From Streptomyces sp. ITFR-21 (lineage in GTDB: Bacteria > Actinomycetota > Actinomycetes > Streptomycetales > Streptomycetaceae), in the NCBI RefSeq assembly GCF_031844685.1, contig NZ_CP134605.1:2121001-2185000 (forward strand): a DNA stretch of 64,000 bases, in the 5' to 3' direction. Under the pieces are notes generated by a model. The model saw nothing but the letters and a program-made list of their open reading frames with translations, was not told where the DNA came from and made no database searches. How positions within the stretch are numbered: the first letter of the stretch is position 1; each line of letters starts with the position of its first letter. Shown piece after piece: positions 8,407-16,908 of the stretch. A program made the position numbers and the translations under genes.

Positions 8407-9855
8407 TCAGGACGCGGCGGTGGCGCTGTCGGCCGCGCCGGCCACCGCCGGGCCCTGCGCCTTGGCCGCGGTCCGCACCGCGTCGGCGACCGCGCCGGCC
8501 ACCTTGTCGTTGAAGACGCTCGGCACGATGTAGTTCGGGTTCAGTTCGTCGTCCCCGACCACGCACGCCAGCGCCCGCGCCGCGGCGAGCATCATCTCGG
8601 TGTTGACCGTGCGGGACTGGGCGTCCAGCAGGCCGCGGAAGACCCCCGGGAAGACCAGGACGTTGTTGATCTGGTTGGGGAAGTCGCTGCGGCCGGTGGC
8701 GACCACCGCGGCGGTCTCCCGGGCCGCTCCCGGGTCCACCTCCGGGTCGGGGTTGGCCAGGGCGAAGACGATCGCCTGGTCGGCCATCCTGGCCACGTCG
8801 GAGCCGTCCAGCACGTCGGGCGCGGACACGCCGATGAAGACGTCGGCGCCGACCACGGCCTCCTTGAGGGTGCCGGTGACGCCCTCGGGGTTGGTGTTCT
8901 CCGCGACCCAGCGCAGCGGCGAGTTGGGGTCGGCGTCGACCAGGTCGTGCCGGTCGGCGTGCACCACGCCGTGGATGTCGGCCACCACCGCGTGCTTGAC
9001 GCCGGCCGCCAGCAGCAGCTTCAAGATGGCCGTACCGGCCGCGCCCGCACCGGACATGACGACCCTCAGGGTGCCGATCTGCTTGCCGACGCAGCGCAGC
9101 GCGTTGGTCAGCGCGGCCAGCACCACGATGGCGGTGCCGTGCTGGTCGTCGTGGAAGACCGGGATGTCCAGGGCCTCGCGCAGCCGCGCCTCGATCTCGA
9201 AGCAGCGCGGCGCGGAGATGTCCTCCAGGTTGATGCCCGCGAAGCCGGGGGCGATGGCCTTCACGATCGCCACGATCTCGTCGGTGTCCTGGGTGTCCAG
9301 GCACAGCGGCCAGGCGTCGATGCCCGCGAACCGCTTGAAGAGGGCCGCCTTGCCCTCCATCACCGGCAGCGCGGCCTTGGGGCCGATGTTGCCCAGGCCC
9401 AGCACCGCCGAGCCGTCGGTGACCACGGCGACCGAGTTGCGCTTGATGGTCAGGCGGCGGGCGTCCTCGGGGTTGGCCGCGATGGCCATGCAGACCCGGG
9501 CGACGCCTGGGGTGTAGATCATGGACAGGTCGTCGCGGTTGCGGATCGGGTGCTTGGACTGCATCTCGATCTTGCCGCCGAGGTGCATCAGGAAGGTACG
9601 GTCGGAGACCTTGCCGATGACGACACCCTCGATGCCGCGCAGTTTGCCGACGATCTGGTCGGCGTGCGCGGTGGAACTGGCCGCGACCGTGACGTCGATC
9701 CGCAGCTTCTCGTGGCCGGAGGCGGTGACGTCGAGGCCGGTGACGGACCCGCCGGACGCCTCCACCGCGGTGGTGAGCTGGCTGACCGCGGTCCCGCTGG
9801 CGGGGACCTCCAGCCGTACCGTGATCGAGTACGAGACACTCGGCGCCGTTGCCAT
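8407..9855 (-). CDS. NAD-dependent malic enzyme with N-terminal ACT-like domain
   Basis: A 482-residue enzyme that oxidatively decarboxylates L-malate to pyruvate with NAD(P)+. An ACT-like regulatory domain occupies about residues 6-80 ([14 protein letters not shown] onward). The malic N-terminal domain follows ([30 protein letters not shown]). The metal-binding segment is [15 protein letters not shown], and the Rossmann site is [17 protein letters not shown]. Such ACT-malic enzymes in actinomycetes may be allosterically controlled, but the effector cannot be read from sequence. The ATG at 9855 has an AGAAGG ribosome site. Cofactor preference between NAD and NADP is not certain from motifs alone. 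Confidence 0.92.
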   Translation of the reverse strand: MATAPSVSYSITVRLEVPASGTAVSQLTTAVEASGGSVTGLDVTASGHEKLRIDVTVAASSTAHADQIVGKLRGIEGVVIGKVSDRTFLMHLGGKIEMQSKHPIRNRDDLSMIYTPGVARVCMAIAANPEDARRLTIKRNSVAVVTDGSAVLGLGNIGPKAALPVMEGKAALFKRFAGIDAWPLCLDTQDTDEIVAIVKAIAPGFAGINLEDISAPRCFEIEARLREALDIPVFHDDQHGTAIVVLAALTNALRCVGKQIGTLRVVMSGAGAAGTAILKLLLAAGVKHAVVADIHGVVHADRHDLVDADPNSPLRWVAENTNPEGVTGTLKEAVVGADVFIGVSAPDVLDGSDVARMADQAIVFALANPDPEVDPGAARETAAVVATGRSDFPNQINNVLVFPGVFRGLLDAQSRTVNTEMMLAAARALACVVGDDELNPNYIVPSVFNDKVAGAVADAVRTAAKAQGPAVAGAADSATAAS

Positions 9856-10275
9856 GACGACCTTCTTCCGGTTCCTGCTGGACAGCAATTGGTGGTTCGT
9901 GATGCGGAATGGTGCGGAACGATCGTTGCACCTACCAGCGAGTATGCGTAAACCGGGGACCGATGACGAAAATCGTGTTCCACCATGCGGAAACTGATGG
10001 AGCGGGCGGGAGTCCGCGGGGGAAGAACGGGTGTCCCCCGAAGTGATCGGCGGGATTTCCGCCGGGCGGGAAGAGGTTCGGGGGCAGGGTTTGTTAGCCT
10101 GGTTGGTGACACCGGCCCGATCCAAGCCCCCGGGCCCAACCTTAGGCGCTTCGAGCGCCCACTTGCCGCGAGGCGAGCATGGCGGGCCGGTGTCGCCAGC
10201 GTCCTTCGGGCGCCCCTCCCACGGGAGGGGCGCCCGAAGCGTCTGTACGGGGGTGCGCCGCCACGGGCGGCCGGT
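9856..10275. other. Intergenic region upstream of the malic enzyme gene
   Basis: This 420-nt stretch holds the malic enzyme promoter region, with moderately lower G+C around 9880-10000, and the strong helD terminator hairpin at 10204-10239. I find no convincing gene in it. Confidence 0.6.
10204..10239 (-). terminator. Strong terminator hairpin downstream of the HelD-like gene
   Basis: A perfect 17-bp inverted repeat (CTTCGGGCGCCCCTCCC at 10204-10220, complement at 10223-10239) with almost no spacer. In practice the closing pairs would open to form a loop. It lies 37 nt beyond the helD stop. Confidence 0.85.
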
Positions 10276-12531
10276 TCAGTCCTTGCGCAGCAGGTCCGGG
10301 ACGCCGTCGGTGTCCGGCAGGTCCCGCTCCCCCGCCAGGACGGTCAGCCGCTGGGTGGCCCGGGTCAGCGCCACGTACAGCACCCGCAGGCCCGCCGGCG
10401 ACTCCTCGGCGATCTCCGCCGGCGAGACCACGACTGTGGCGTCGTACTCCAGGCCCTTGGCCTCCAGACTGCCCAGCGCGACCACCCGCTCGCCGAGCCC
10501 GGCCAGCCAGGTGCGCGCCTGCGCCCGCCGGTTCATCGCCACGACCACGCCGACCGTGCCGTCCACCTCCGCCAGCAGCCGTTCCGCCGCCGCTCGCACG
10601 TCCGCGGCCAGGTCGTCGCCGGCCACCTCGTAACGCGGCAGGACGCCGGTGGAGCGCACCGCGCGCGGGGACTGGCTGCCCGGCATGGCCAGCGCCAGAA
10701 CGGTCGAGGCGACCTCGGCGATCTCGGCCGGGTTGCGGTAGTTGACGGTGAGGGTGAAGCGGCGGCGCGGGCGGGCGCCGAGCGCCTCGTCGCGGGCGCG
10801 GGCCGCCTCGTCCACGTCCGACCACGAACTCTGCGCCGGGTCGCCGACGATCGTCCAGGTGGCGGTGCGGCCGCGGCGCCCCACCATCCGCCACTGCATC
10901 GGGGTGAGGTCCTGCGCCTCGTCCACGATGACGTGCGCGTACTCGGTACGCTCCCGCGCCAGCCGCTCGGCGCGCTCCCGGCCGCTCTCGCCGCGCTGCG
11001 GCATCAGCTCGTCCAGACCGGTGAGCTGGTCCAGCGGGTCGATCTCGCGTCTCCTGTCCCGCGGCGGCAGCCCGAGCAGCGTCTCCAGCTCGTCCAGCAG
11101 CGCCACGTCGTGGGCGGAGGCGCCGGCCCGGCGCAGCGAGCGGGCCACCCGGCGGACCTCCGGCGGCGACAGCACCCGCCGCGCCCAGCGGGCCAGCCGC
11201 TTCTCGTCGGCGAGCGTGGCCAGCACCCCGCGCGGCTCCAGCACCGGCCACCAGTTGTCGAGGAAGTCCAGGAAGTCCTGCTCGGTGCTGACGTCCTCGT
11301 CGAAGCCCTGCCGCTCCTCGACGGCCAGCTCCCGGTCGTCGGGTCGCCGGCCGGTCTTGCGCCACAGCGCGTCCAGCAGCAGCCGGCGGGCCCGCGGCCG
11401 CAGCAGGTTGACCGGCGCGGTGCCGCCCAGCACCTGCTGCCGTACGGCGTCCAGGTCCTGGGCGTCCAGCTCGACCCGGCGGCCGAAGGCCACCACCCGT
11501 AGCGCGGTCGGCCGCCCGTCGTCGCCGTCCAGACAGCCGCGGGCCGCGTTGCGCAGCACCTTCAGCATCCGCAGCGAGCCCTTGATCCGGGCCACCGCCG
11601 GGTCGTCGTACAGGTCCGCGGTCACCCCGTCCACCAGCGAGCCGACCGCGCGGATCGCGACCTGCCCCTCCTCGCCGAGCGACGGCAGTACGCCCTCGGT
11701 GTACGCCACCAGCAGCGGCGTGGGGCTGACGCACAGGATGCCGCCGGAGTAGCGCCGCCGGTCCTGGTACAGCAGGTACGCCGCCCGGTGCAGCGCGACC
11801 GCGGTCTTGCCGGTGCCGGGCCCGCCGGTCACCTCGGTGACGGAGGCCGCGGGCGCGCGGATCACCAGGTCCTGCTCGGCCTGGATGCTGGAGACGATGT
11901 CCCGCATGGTGTGGGTACGGGCCTGGCCGAGCGCGGCCATCAGCGCGCCGTCGCCCACCACCGGCAGCCCCGTGGTCAGCTCCGGGCGCAGCAGGTCGTC
12001 CTCGACGCCCAGCACCCGGCGGCCCTTGGAGCGGATCACCCGGCGCCGTACCACCCGGCCCGGCGCGACCGGCGTCGAGCGGTAGAAGGGCGCGGCGGCC
12101 GGGGCCCGCCAGTCGATCACCAGCGGGGCGTAGTCGGTGTCGAGCACGCCGATCCGGCCGATGTGCAGGGTCTCGGCGATGTCGGCGGTGGCGTCCTCGC
12201 GGATCGCGTCGTCGGCGGGGTCGACGGAGGTGAACGCGCCGTCCGCGCCCTTCTTGCCGTCCTTGCCGCGCAGCAGGTCGATCCGGCCGAAGAGGAAGTC
12301 CTCGAACTCGCTGTTCAGCCGGTTGAGATGGACGCCGGCGCGGAACACCTGGGCGTCCCGTTCGGCCAGCGCGCCGGGCGTACCGACCTGGCCGCGCTGG
12401 GCGGCGTCGCTCATCAGGAACTCCGCCTCGTGGATCTTCTCCTCGAGACGGCGGTACACCCGGTCCAGGTGCGCCTGCTCGGCGGCGATCTCCTGGTTTC
12501 TGACCCCCGGTGCTGCGGTCTGCGCGGCCAC
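10276..12531 (-). CDS. HelD-like UvrD/Rep-family ATPase, RNA polymerase-associated
   Basis: A 751-residue superfamily 1 helicase-like protein. An N-terminal helical, probably coiled-coil arm (residues 10-80) precedes the ATPase. Walker A is GGPGTGKTA (residues 236-244), Walker B is HVIVDEAQDLTPMQW, and later motifs include WTIVGDPAQSSW and LYVALTRATQRLTVL. This layout matches actinobacterial HelD, which enters the primary and secondary channels of RNA polymerase, recycles stalled enzyme and in Streptomyces and mycobacteria protects against rifampicin. The GTG at 12531 has an AAGGGGG ribosome site about 8 nt upstream. The gene stands alone. General DNA repair helicase is the alternative call, but the N-terminal arm and overall length favour HelD. 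Confidence 0.87.
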   Translation of the reverse strand: MAAQTAAPGVRNQEIAAEQAHLDRVYRRLEEKIHEAEFLMSDAAQRGQVGTPGALAERDAQVFRAGVHLNRLNSEFEDFLFGRIDLLRGKDGKKGADGAFTSVDPADDAIREDATADIAETLHIGRIGVLDTDYAPLVIDWRAPAAAPFYRSTPVAPGRVVRRRVIRSKGRRVLGVEDDLLRPELTTGLPVVGDGALMAALGQARTHTMRDIVSSIQAEQDLVIRAPAASVTEVTGGPGTGKTAVALHRAAYLLYQDRRRYSGGILCVSPTPLLVAYTEGVLPSLGEEGQVAIRAVGSLVDGVTADLYDDPAVARIKGSLRMLKVLRNAARGCLDGDDGRPTALRVVAFGRRVELDAQDLDAVRQQVLGGTAPVNLLRPRARRLLLDALWRKTGRRPDDRELAVEERQGFDEDVSTEQDFLDFLDNWWPVLEPRGVLATLADEKRLARWARRVLSPPEVRRVARSLRRAGASAHDVALLDELETLLGLPPRDRRREIDPLDQLTGLDELMPQRGESGRERAERLARERTEYAHVIVDEAQDLTPMQWRMVGRRGRTATWTIVGDPAQSSWSDVDEAARARDEALGARPRRRFTLTVNYRNPAEIAEVASTVLALAMPGSQSPRAVRSTGVLPRYEVAGDDLAADVRAAAERLLAEVDGTVGVVVAMNRRAQARTWLAGLGERVVALGSLEAKGLEYDATVVVSPAEIAEESPAGLRVLYVALTRATQRLTVLAGERDLPDTDGVPDLLRKD

Positions 12532-13052
12532 GCAGGACCCCCTTCTTCGTGCGGTGCCCCGCGACCGTGCGAGGGGCAGCCTGCAACCGTACGCGACCTG
12601 CGGCCTTCTGCCCACCCGGTGGCGCGCACGGGTCAGCCGTGCGGGGGCCTTCCGGGGGACCTCCCGGGGGCGGCGACCGCGGCGAGCGGTCCTTCCCGGG
12701 CCGGCTCCAGCGCCGGGCTCCCGCGCGGGGTCCCGCCGGCCCCGGGCCCGGCTGCGGGCGGGAGCCGGGCCCTGGACCTGTCGTTCGGACCAGCGCGGCG
12801 TCGGGGGACCCGGCACGCGCATCCGCCGCGTTCCCGCCGCTCGACGACACACCACGCCGCCTCCGTCCTCCGCCGCGCGGCTGCGCAGCCGCGGAAACCG
12901 CCGCAGGACGCGGCCCCGACGCGCCGGCCCGCAACCCGACGGAGACGGGCCCGCCCCCCAGCGGCGTACCCCGCCCCACCCCGCGCACGGGCCCGCACAC
13001 CGCGGGGGCGCGGCCGCCCGGCGCCCCCGGCAGCCCCCGCCGCAGCGGGTTT
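12532..13052. other. Gene-free gap between helD and the hemD-like gene
   Basis: A 521-nt, extremely G+C-rich stretch. It must hold the helD promoter, but I see no clear -10/-35 boxes, no strong hairpin and no frame with convincing protein-like content. Confidence 0.5.
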
Positions 13053-14219
13053 TCAGCCGCCGGTGGAGTACTTGTGGTCGGCGTGCGGGTCGAGGGAGAG
13101 ACGGTAGCCGCGCTTGACGACGGTCTGGATGAGTCTGGGGGCGCCCAGGGCCACGCGGAGGCGGGCCATCGCCGTTTCGACCGCGTGCTCGTCGCGGCCG
13201 GCGCCGGGCAGGACGCGGAGCAGGTCGCTCCGGGCGACGACCCAGCCGGGGCGGCGGGCGAGGGCCCGCAGGAGGGCCATGCCGGCCGGCGGGACCGCCC
13301 GCAGGCCGCCGTCCACCACCGCGGCCTGGCCGCGGATCTCCAGCCGGTGCCCGGCGACCGGCAGCGACCTCACGGCGCCCGGCAGTTCGCTCGCTATGAG
13401 CTGGACCAGCGGCCCCAGCCGGAACCGTTCGGGCTGCCGGGTGGGCACGTCGTGCGCCTGCAGCGGCGACGCGGTCATCGGCCCGACGCAGGCCGCCAGC
13501 ACCCCGCCGCGCCGGAACGCGTCGACCACCTCCTCCAGCTGGCCCCGCCGTTCGGCCCGCTTCAGCAGCGAGGCGGCGGCCGGCGCGCTGGTGAAGCTCA
13601 CCGCGTCCAGCGCCCGCCCGCACACCGCGTCCAGCAGCCGGTCCACCGGGGCGATGTCCTCCGGCGGCATCCACCGGTACACCGGCACGCCTACCACCAG
13701 CGCGCCGGCCGCCCGCAGCGCCTCGCCGAACCCGGGCAGCGGCTCCCCGTGCAGCTGGACGGCGATCCGGCGCCCTTCGACGCCTTCCTCCAGCAGCCGC
13801 TCCAGCACCTCGGCCATGGACTCCGACGCGGGCGACCACTCCTCGGCCAGCCCGACCGCCCGCAGCGCGCCGCGCACCTTCGGCCCGCGGGCCAGCACGC
13901 GGACCCCGCCGAGCCTGCGCAGCAGCGCCTCGCCGAGCCCCCACCCCTCGGCCGCCTCGATCCAGCCGCGGAAGCCGATCGCCGTGGTGGCGATCACCAC
14001 GTCGGGCGCCTCCTCCAGCAACCGCCCGGTGACGGCGTGGAGTTGAGCGTCGTCCGACAGCGGCACGATACGCAGCGCCGGGGCCCGCAGGGTGGTCGCG
14101 CCACGCCGCTCCAGCAGCGCCGCCAACTCGTCCGCGCGGCGGGCCGCCGTCACCCCCACGGTGAATCCGGCCAGCGGCGGTACCGCTCCCGGTCCGCCGA
14201 CCGTCTCGTTCCCCTGCAT
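13053..14219 (-). CDS. Uroporphyrinogen-III synthase-like protein fused to a winged-helix DNA-binding domain
   Basis: A 388-residue two-domain protein. Residues about 15-270 are HemD-like: GFTVGVTAARRADELAALLE at the start, DVVIATTAIGFRGWIE, VQLHGEPLPGFGEALR, and DAVSFTSAPAAASLL. HemD cyclises hydroxymethylbilane to uroporphyrinogen III for haem, sirohaem and B12. Residues about 290-380 form an OmpR/PhoB-type winged helix (VARSDLLRVLPGAG, HAVETAMARLRVALG, VVKRGYRLSLDP). The fusion is known in actinobacteria and suggests a tetrapyrrole-sensing or purely regulatory role. The ATG at 14219 fits the HemD start. No other haem genes are adjacent. Whether catalysis is retained is not clear. Confidence 0.85.
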   Translation of the reverse strand: MQGNETVGGPGAVPPLAGFTVGVTAARRADELAALLERRGATTLRAPALRIVPLSDDAQLHAVTGRLLEEAPDVVIATTAIGFRGWIEAAEGWGLGEALLRRLGGVRVLARGPKVRGALRAVGLAEEWSPASESMAEVLERLLEEGVEGRRIAVQLHGEPLPGFGEALRAAGALVVGVPVYRWMPPEDIAPVDRLLDAVCGRALDAVSFTSAPAAASLLKRAERRGQLEEVVDAFRRGGVLAACVGPMTASPLQAHDVPTRQPERFRLGPLVQLIASELPGAVRSLPVAGHRLEIRGQAAVVDGGLRAVPPAGMALLRALARRPGWVVARSDLLRVLPGAGRDEHAVETAMARLRVALGAPRLIQTVVKRGYRLSLDPHADHKYSTGG

Positions 14220-14541
14220 GGCTGTGCCCCACTTCGCCGGAGGTGCGTACCCCACCGGTGGCCGCCGCCGCCCGTCGGCGCCGCTGGCCCTGTCAGGTTC
14301 TGCATGGTCGCAAGGCACCGTGACGGGTCGGGTTCGCCCGGATTTCCCGGGTGTTACACCCAGGACCGCCGCTCGGGCCCCGCGCGGACACTCTGCGAGG
14401 CGGACGGGGCCGTGCGGTGGTGCCGCACTCCGGGACCGGGCACCACGGGTATACGGCCCAGGGCGCCGCGAGGCAGCGCGCGTGACATTCCGGTGACCGC
14501 GCGGTGTCCGTCCCGCGGGCGCAGGCCCTACCCTGGCGGAC
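14220..14541. other. Divergent promoter region with a 13-nt palindrome
   Basis: This 322-nt stretch separates the HemD-winged-helix gene from the HAD gene. It contains GGGTGTTACACCC at 14349-14361, a perfect palindrome around a central T, placed about 130 nt from the hemD-like start and 180 nt from the HAD start. It could be an operator for the winged-helix protein itself; that is inference. Confidence 0.4.
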
Positions 14542-15273
14542 GTGCCCGACGACAGTGCCCCGCCCGGTCACGGCGGCCCCGGACCGGCCCTCGTCCTGTG
14601 GGACGTCGACCACACCCTGATACGCATCGGCGGCGGGGTGAGCCGCGCCCTGTACGAGCACGCCTTCCGCGAGGTGACCGGCCGGCCGCTCGTGGCGCTG
14701 GCCGACATGGCCGGCCGCACCGACCGGGCCATCACGCTCGAGACGCTGCGGCTCAACGCCGTCGACCGGCCCGAGCGGCTGCTCGGCGGCTTCTACGCGG
14801 CGCTCGCGGAGGCGGCCGAGGCACTGGCGGGCCGTATGCGGGAGGTGGGCGAGGTGCTGCCCGGCGCGCGGGAGGCGGTCGCGGCGTTCGCGGGCCGCCG
14901 GGCCGTGCAGACGGCCGTGACCGGCAATCTCCGTCCGGTGGCGCTGGCCAAACTGACCGCTCTCGGCATGACCGGCACCGTCGACCTCACGGTCGGCGGC
15001 TACGGCGACGACGGCAGCGACCGCGCGGACCTCGTCCGCCGGGCCCGCGCCCGGGCCGCCGGCAAGTACGGCTTCGGCTTTCCCGGCCGGCGCACGATAG
15101 TGATCGGCGACACCCCCCACGACATCCGCGGCGCCCACGACGCCGGCGCCTTCGCCGTGGGTGTCGCCACCGGCAACACCCCTGCCGGCGCCCTGCAGGC
15201 GGCCGGCGCCGACATCGTGCTCCCTTCCCTCACCGAGCACGCCCTCCTCGCGCACGCCGTCGACGGCGACTGA
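14542..15273 (+). CDS. HAD-superfamily hydrolase, phosphoglycolate phosphatase-like
   Basis: A 243-residue Mg-dependent phosphatase-like protein. HAD motif I is LVLWDVDHTLIRI (nucleophile and acid/base aspartates), motif II is QTAVTGNLRP, and motif IV is RTIVIGDTPHDIRGAHDAG. An alpha-helical cap follows motif I. The substrate is unknown; the cap type resembles phosphoglycolate phosphatases and beta-phosphoglucomutase relatives. Note DVDHTLI in place of the common DxDGTL. A GTG start at 14542 is used. A G+C-rich heptamer repeat and a 15-bp terminator hairpin follow. Confidence 0.85.
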   Translation: MPDDSAPPGHGGPGPALVLWDVDHTLIRIGGGVSRALYEHAFREVTGRPLVALADMAGRTDRAITLETLRLNAVDRPERLLGGFYAALAEAAEALAGRMREVGEVLPGAREAVAAFAGRRAVQTAVTGNLRPVALAKLTALGMTGTVDLTVGGYGDDGSDRADLVRRARARAAGKYGFGFPGRRTIVIGDTPHDIRGAHDAGAFAVGVATGNTPAGALQAAGADIVLPSLTEHALLAHAVDGD

Positions 15274-15325
15274 CCGGCGGCCCGCGACCGGCACGCCGTG
15301 GCGCCGCCGCTCCGGCGCCGGTGCC

Positions 15326-15381
15326 CGGCTCCGGGCTCCGGGCTTCGGGCTTCGGGCTTCGGGCTTCGGGCTTCGGGCTTC
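15326..15381. repeat. Heptanucleotide tandem repeat (GGGCTTC)n
   Basis: Six perfect head-to-tail copies of GGGCTTC at 15340-15381, preceded by two degenerate copies ending in CTCC. It lies in the intergenic space 3' of the HAD gene. Perfect short-unit arrays are prone to slippage, so copy number may vary between strains. Confidence 0.95.
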
Positions 15382-15392
15382 GGGGCGCGGAA

Positions 15393-15433
15393 AGCCCCTG
15401 ACCCGCGTCGTGTGCTCACGCGGGTCAGGGGCT
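15393..15433 (+). terminator. Terminator hairpin after the HAD gene
   Basis: A perfect 15-bp stem, AGCCCCTGACCCGCG at 15393-15407 with its complement at 15419-15433, around an 11-nt loop. It follows the heptamer repeat and ends 12 nt before the start of the small HTH gene. Confidence 0.8.
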
Positions 15434-15444
15434 CTCATCACGGG

Positions 15445-15735
15445 GTGGACCCTCTCCGTTACTACTCCAACGCGACCGGGGTGGCCGCCGACGTGGCCCA
15501 GAGCTTGGCAGCGCTGGGCGCGGAGCTGGAGCGAGGATCGACCGGACGCCGCAGTGTCAGCTCCGCGAGGCGGACAGAGCAGGCGACGAGGTCAGAGGAC
15601 AAGGTGCACGCCGGCGTGGTCGCCAGGATCAAGCGCGAGTACGTGCGGCGTGTGGTGACATACAAGATGCTTGCTCAGAAGTACGGGCTGAGCGAGAAGA
15701 CGGTACAGCGGATTCTGCGCGAACGACGCTACTGA
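15445..15735 (+). CDS. Small helix-turn-helix protein, possibly from a mobile element
   Basis: About 96 residues if the GTG at 15445 is the start. The C-terminal third has a clear HTH: VVTYKMLAQKYGLSEKTVQR followed by ILRERRY, a Hin/resolvase- or sigma-like arrangement. The rest is polar and not recognised. The codons are noticeably less G+C-biased at the third position than in neighbouring genes (for example AAG ATG CTT GCT CAG AAG TAC). It lies about 550 nt from the 3' end of ssrA, a frequent integration site for phages and islands. An imported or remnant regulator, or a fragment of a recombinase, is therefore plausible. The start is uncertain because no good ribosome site is visible. Confidence 0.55.
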   Translation: MDPLRYYSNATGVAADVAQSLAALGAELERGSTGRRSVSSARRTEQATRSEDKVHAGVVARIKREYVRRVVTYKMLAQKYGLSEKTVQRILRERRY

Positions 15736-16279
15736 ACTCGAATGTGTGATGTCAGCCTGATCGTGTCAGCTGGTCAAGGTCAGGCCGGTGCCTATGAGGC
15801 AGCCGTCGATGAGGAGCCGCACGTTTCCCGGACAGGGCTCTGCCGGTCAATCATGCGGCAAGTCGCAATTTTTCGGAATCAGGCGCGTACTTGCTGGGCG
15901 GCGCCACGTCGTACCTCTCGTTCCCTTACAGAGGGATCATATTGGATCCCTGTCCGGAAACCTCGGGGCACCTCACTGGATGACGCTATGCGCACGCAGT
16001 ACACCACTCAGCTCGACAAGCTGGAGCAAAAAGAAAGCTACCTCGGTGCCAAGGTGGTCAGCGACGACCGCCGTGAACCGTTCGACGCACTCCGTGACGC
16101 CCACGTGGTCTGGTCGCAGACCAAGCACGGTCGGAGCTACAGCCGCATCGCAGGCAGTCCGCGGACAAGCGAAAGCGCCGCACACCTTGCGGTGTACGGC
16201 GCTGACGACCGTTCTACCTTGATCGACTCGCTCCGTTCGCTCCGTTCCCTGGCGGACCAGGGTTGGAGTGAGACGGTCA
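15736..16279. other. Low-complexity-of-function stretch beside ssrA, possible decayed island
   Basis: This 544-nt region is less G+C-rich than its surroundings. On the plus strand an open frame runs through it and then into the ssrA gene, so it cannot be a normal intact gene. One part (about 15988-16180) encodes MRTQYTTQLDKLEQKESYLG, loosely like the coiled-coil C-terminal region of large serine recombinases, but the match fades after that. I regard it as possible debris of an integrated element, without a firm assignment. Confidence 0.3.
16174..16203 (-). terminator. Probable ssrA terminator hairpin
   Basis: A 13-nt stem with one mismatch, AGCGCCGCACACC at 16174-16186 with GGTGTACGGCGCT at 16191-16203, around a TTGC loop. 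On the minus strand it lies about 77 nt after the CCA end of ssrA and is followed by TTTCGCTTG. Confidence 0.55.
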
Positions 16280-16649
16280 TGGTGGAGATGGCGGGAATCG
16301 AACCCGCGTCCTGTGGTGCCAAATCAGGGCTTCTCCGAGCGCAGTCCGCTGTGCTTTTCTCGGCCCCGGCAGTCACGCGGACAAGCCGCCGACGGGCCCA
16401 GCCACTGTTTGATTTCCTTCCAGGACCCGTGACCGGTCCTAGAAGTTTAGTTCCCTAGCTGATGCCAGGATCCGGGTCGGGAACAGCCCCGGGCTGACAC
16501 TTCGCAAGTCGCTACTTAGGCAGCGAGGGCGAAGGAATCGCGCTTGGTGTTGGCGATTATTGTTTTCGGCATATGGTTTACGAGATCATTGCCGCTTTCT
16601 CGGCTCGCTTCCCCTGCTTCGACATCCCCAGTCGAAACCGATCATCCCC
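16280..16649 (-). ncRNA. ssrA: tmRNA (ssrA)
   Basis: A 370-nt one-piece transfer-messenger RNA that rescues stalled ribosomes with SmpB. The 5' end GGGGATG (at 16649) pairs with CATCTCC just before the encoded CCA (16280-16282) to form the acceptor stem. The T-arm GCGGGTTCGATTCCCGC is present. The tag reading frame, complement of 16516-16554, encodes ANTKRDSFALAA and a TAA stop, with the resume codon GCC at 16554. The tag ending ALAA directs proteolysis by ClpXP-type proteases. The partner gene smpB lies upstream on the same strand. Confidence 0.96.
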
Positions 16650-16868
16650 ATGTGGTGTTTTCAAGGTGCCCGCGGGACTCACCATGGTCCCGGCGTGCTC
16701 ACTTCGTGCTTCACCCACTGTACGGGAAGAGCGTCCGGCGGTGCCAGCACATTCCCCCGGTCAACCCGGACGTCACCCGCCCGTGGGACGCCGGTCGGGC
16801 GCGCGGCGGCCGGGCCCCGGGACCGGCGCCGGGGGACCCGGGTCCCGGCGGGGGCGGTCTCCGGGCCC

Positions 16869-16908
16869 GGCGGGAGGTCCCGGGGTCAGGCGGGAGGTCC
16901 CGGGGTCA
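16869..16908. repeat. 20-bp tandem duplication at the smpB stop codon
   Basis: Two exact head-to-tail copies of a 20-bp unit, 16869-16888 and 16889-16908. Read on the minus strand, each copy starts with TGA; the first encountered is the real smpB stop. The duplication therefore repeats the stop codon and the first bases of the 3' region. Confidence 0.95.

Noticed and set aside
16283..16320. A tRNA gene (T-arm and CCA)
   Set aside because: These are the tRNA-like 3' part of tmRNA. No anticodon arm exists in the needed position.
16280..16458. Plus-strand protein-coding frame running through the ssrA 3' half
   Set aside because: The region is a structured tmRNA with acceptor stem, T-arm, CCA and tag frame on the minus strand.
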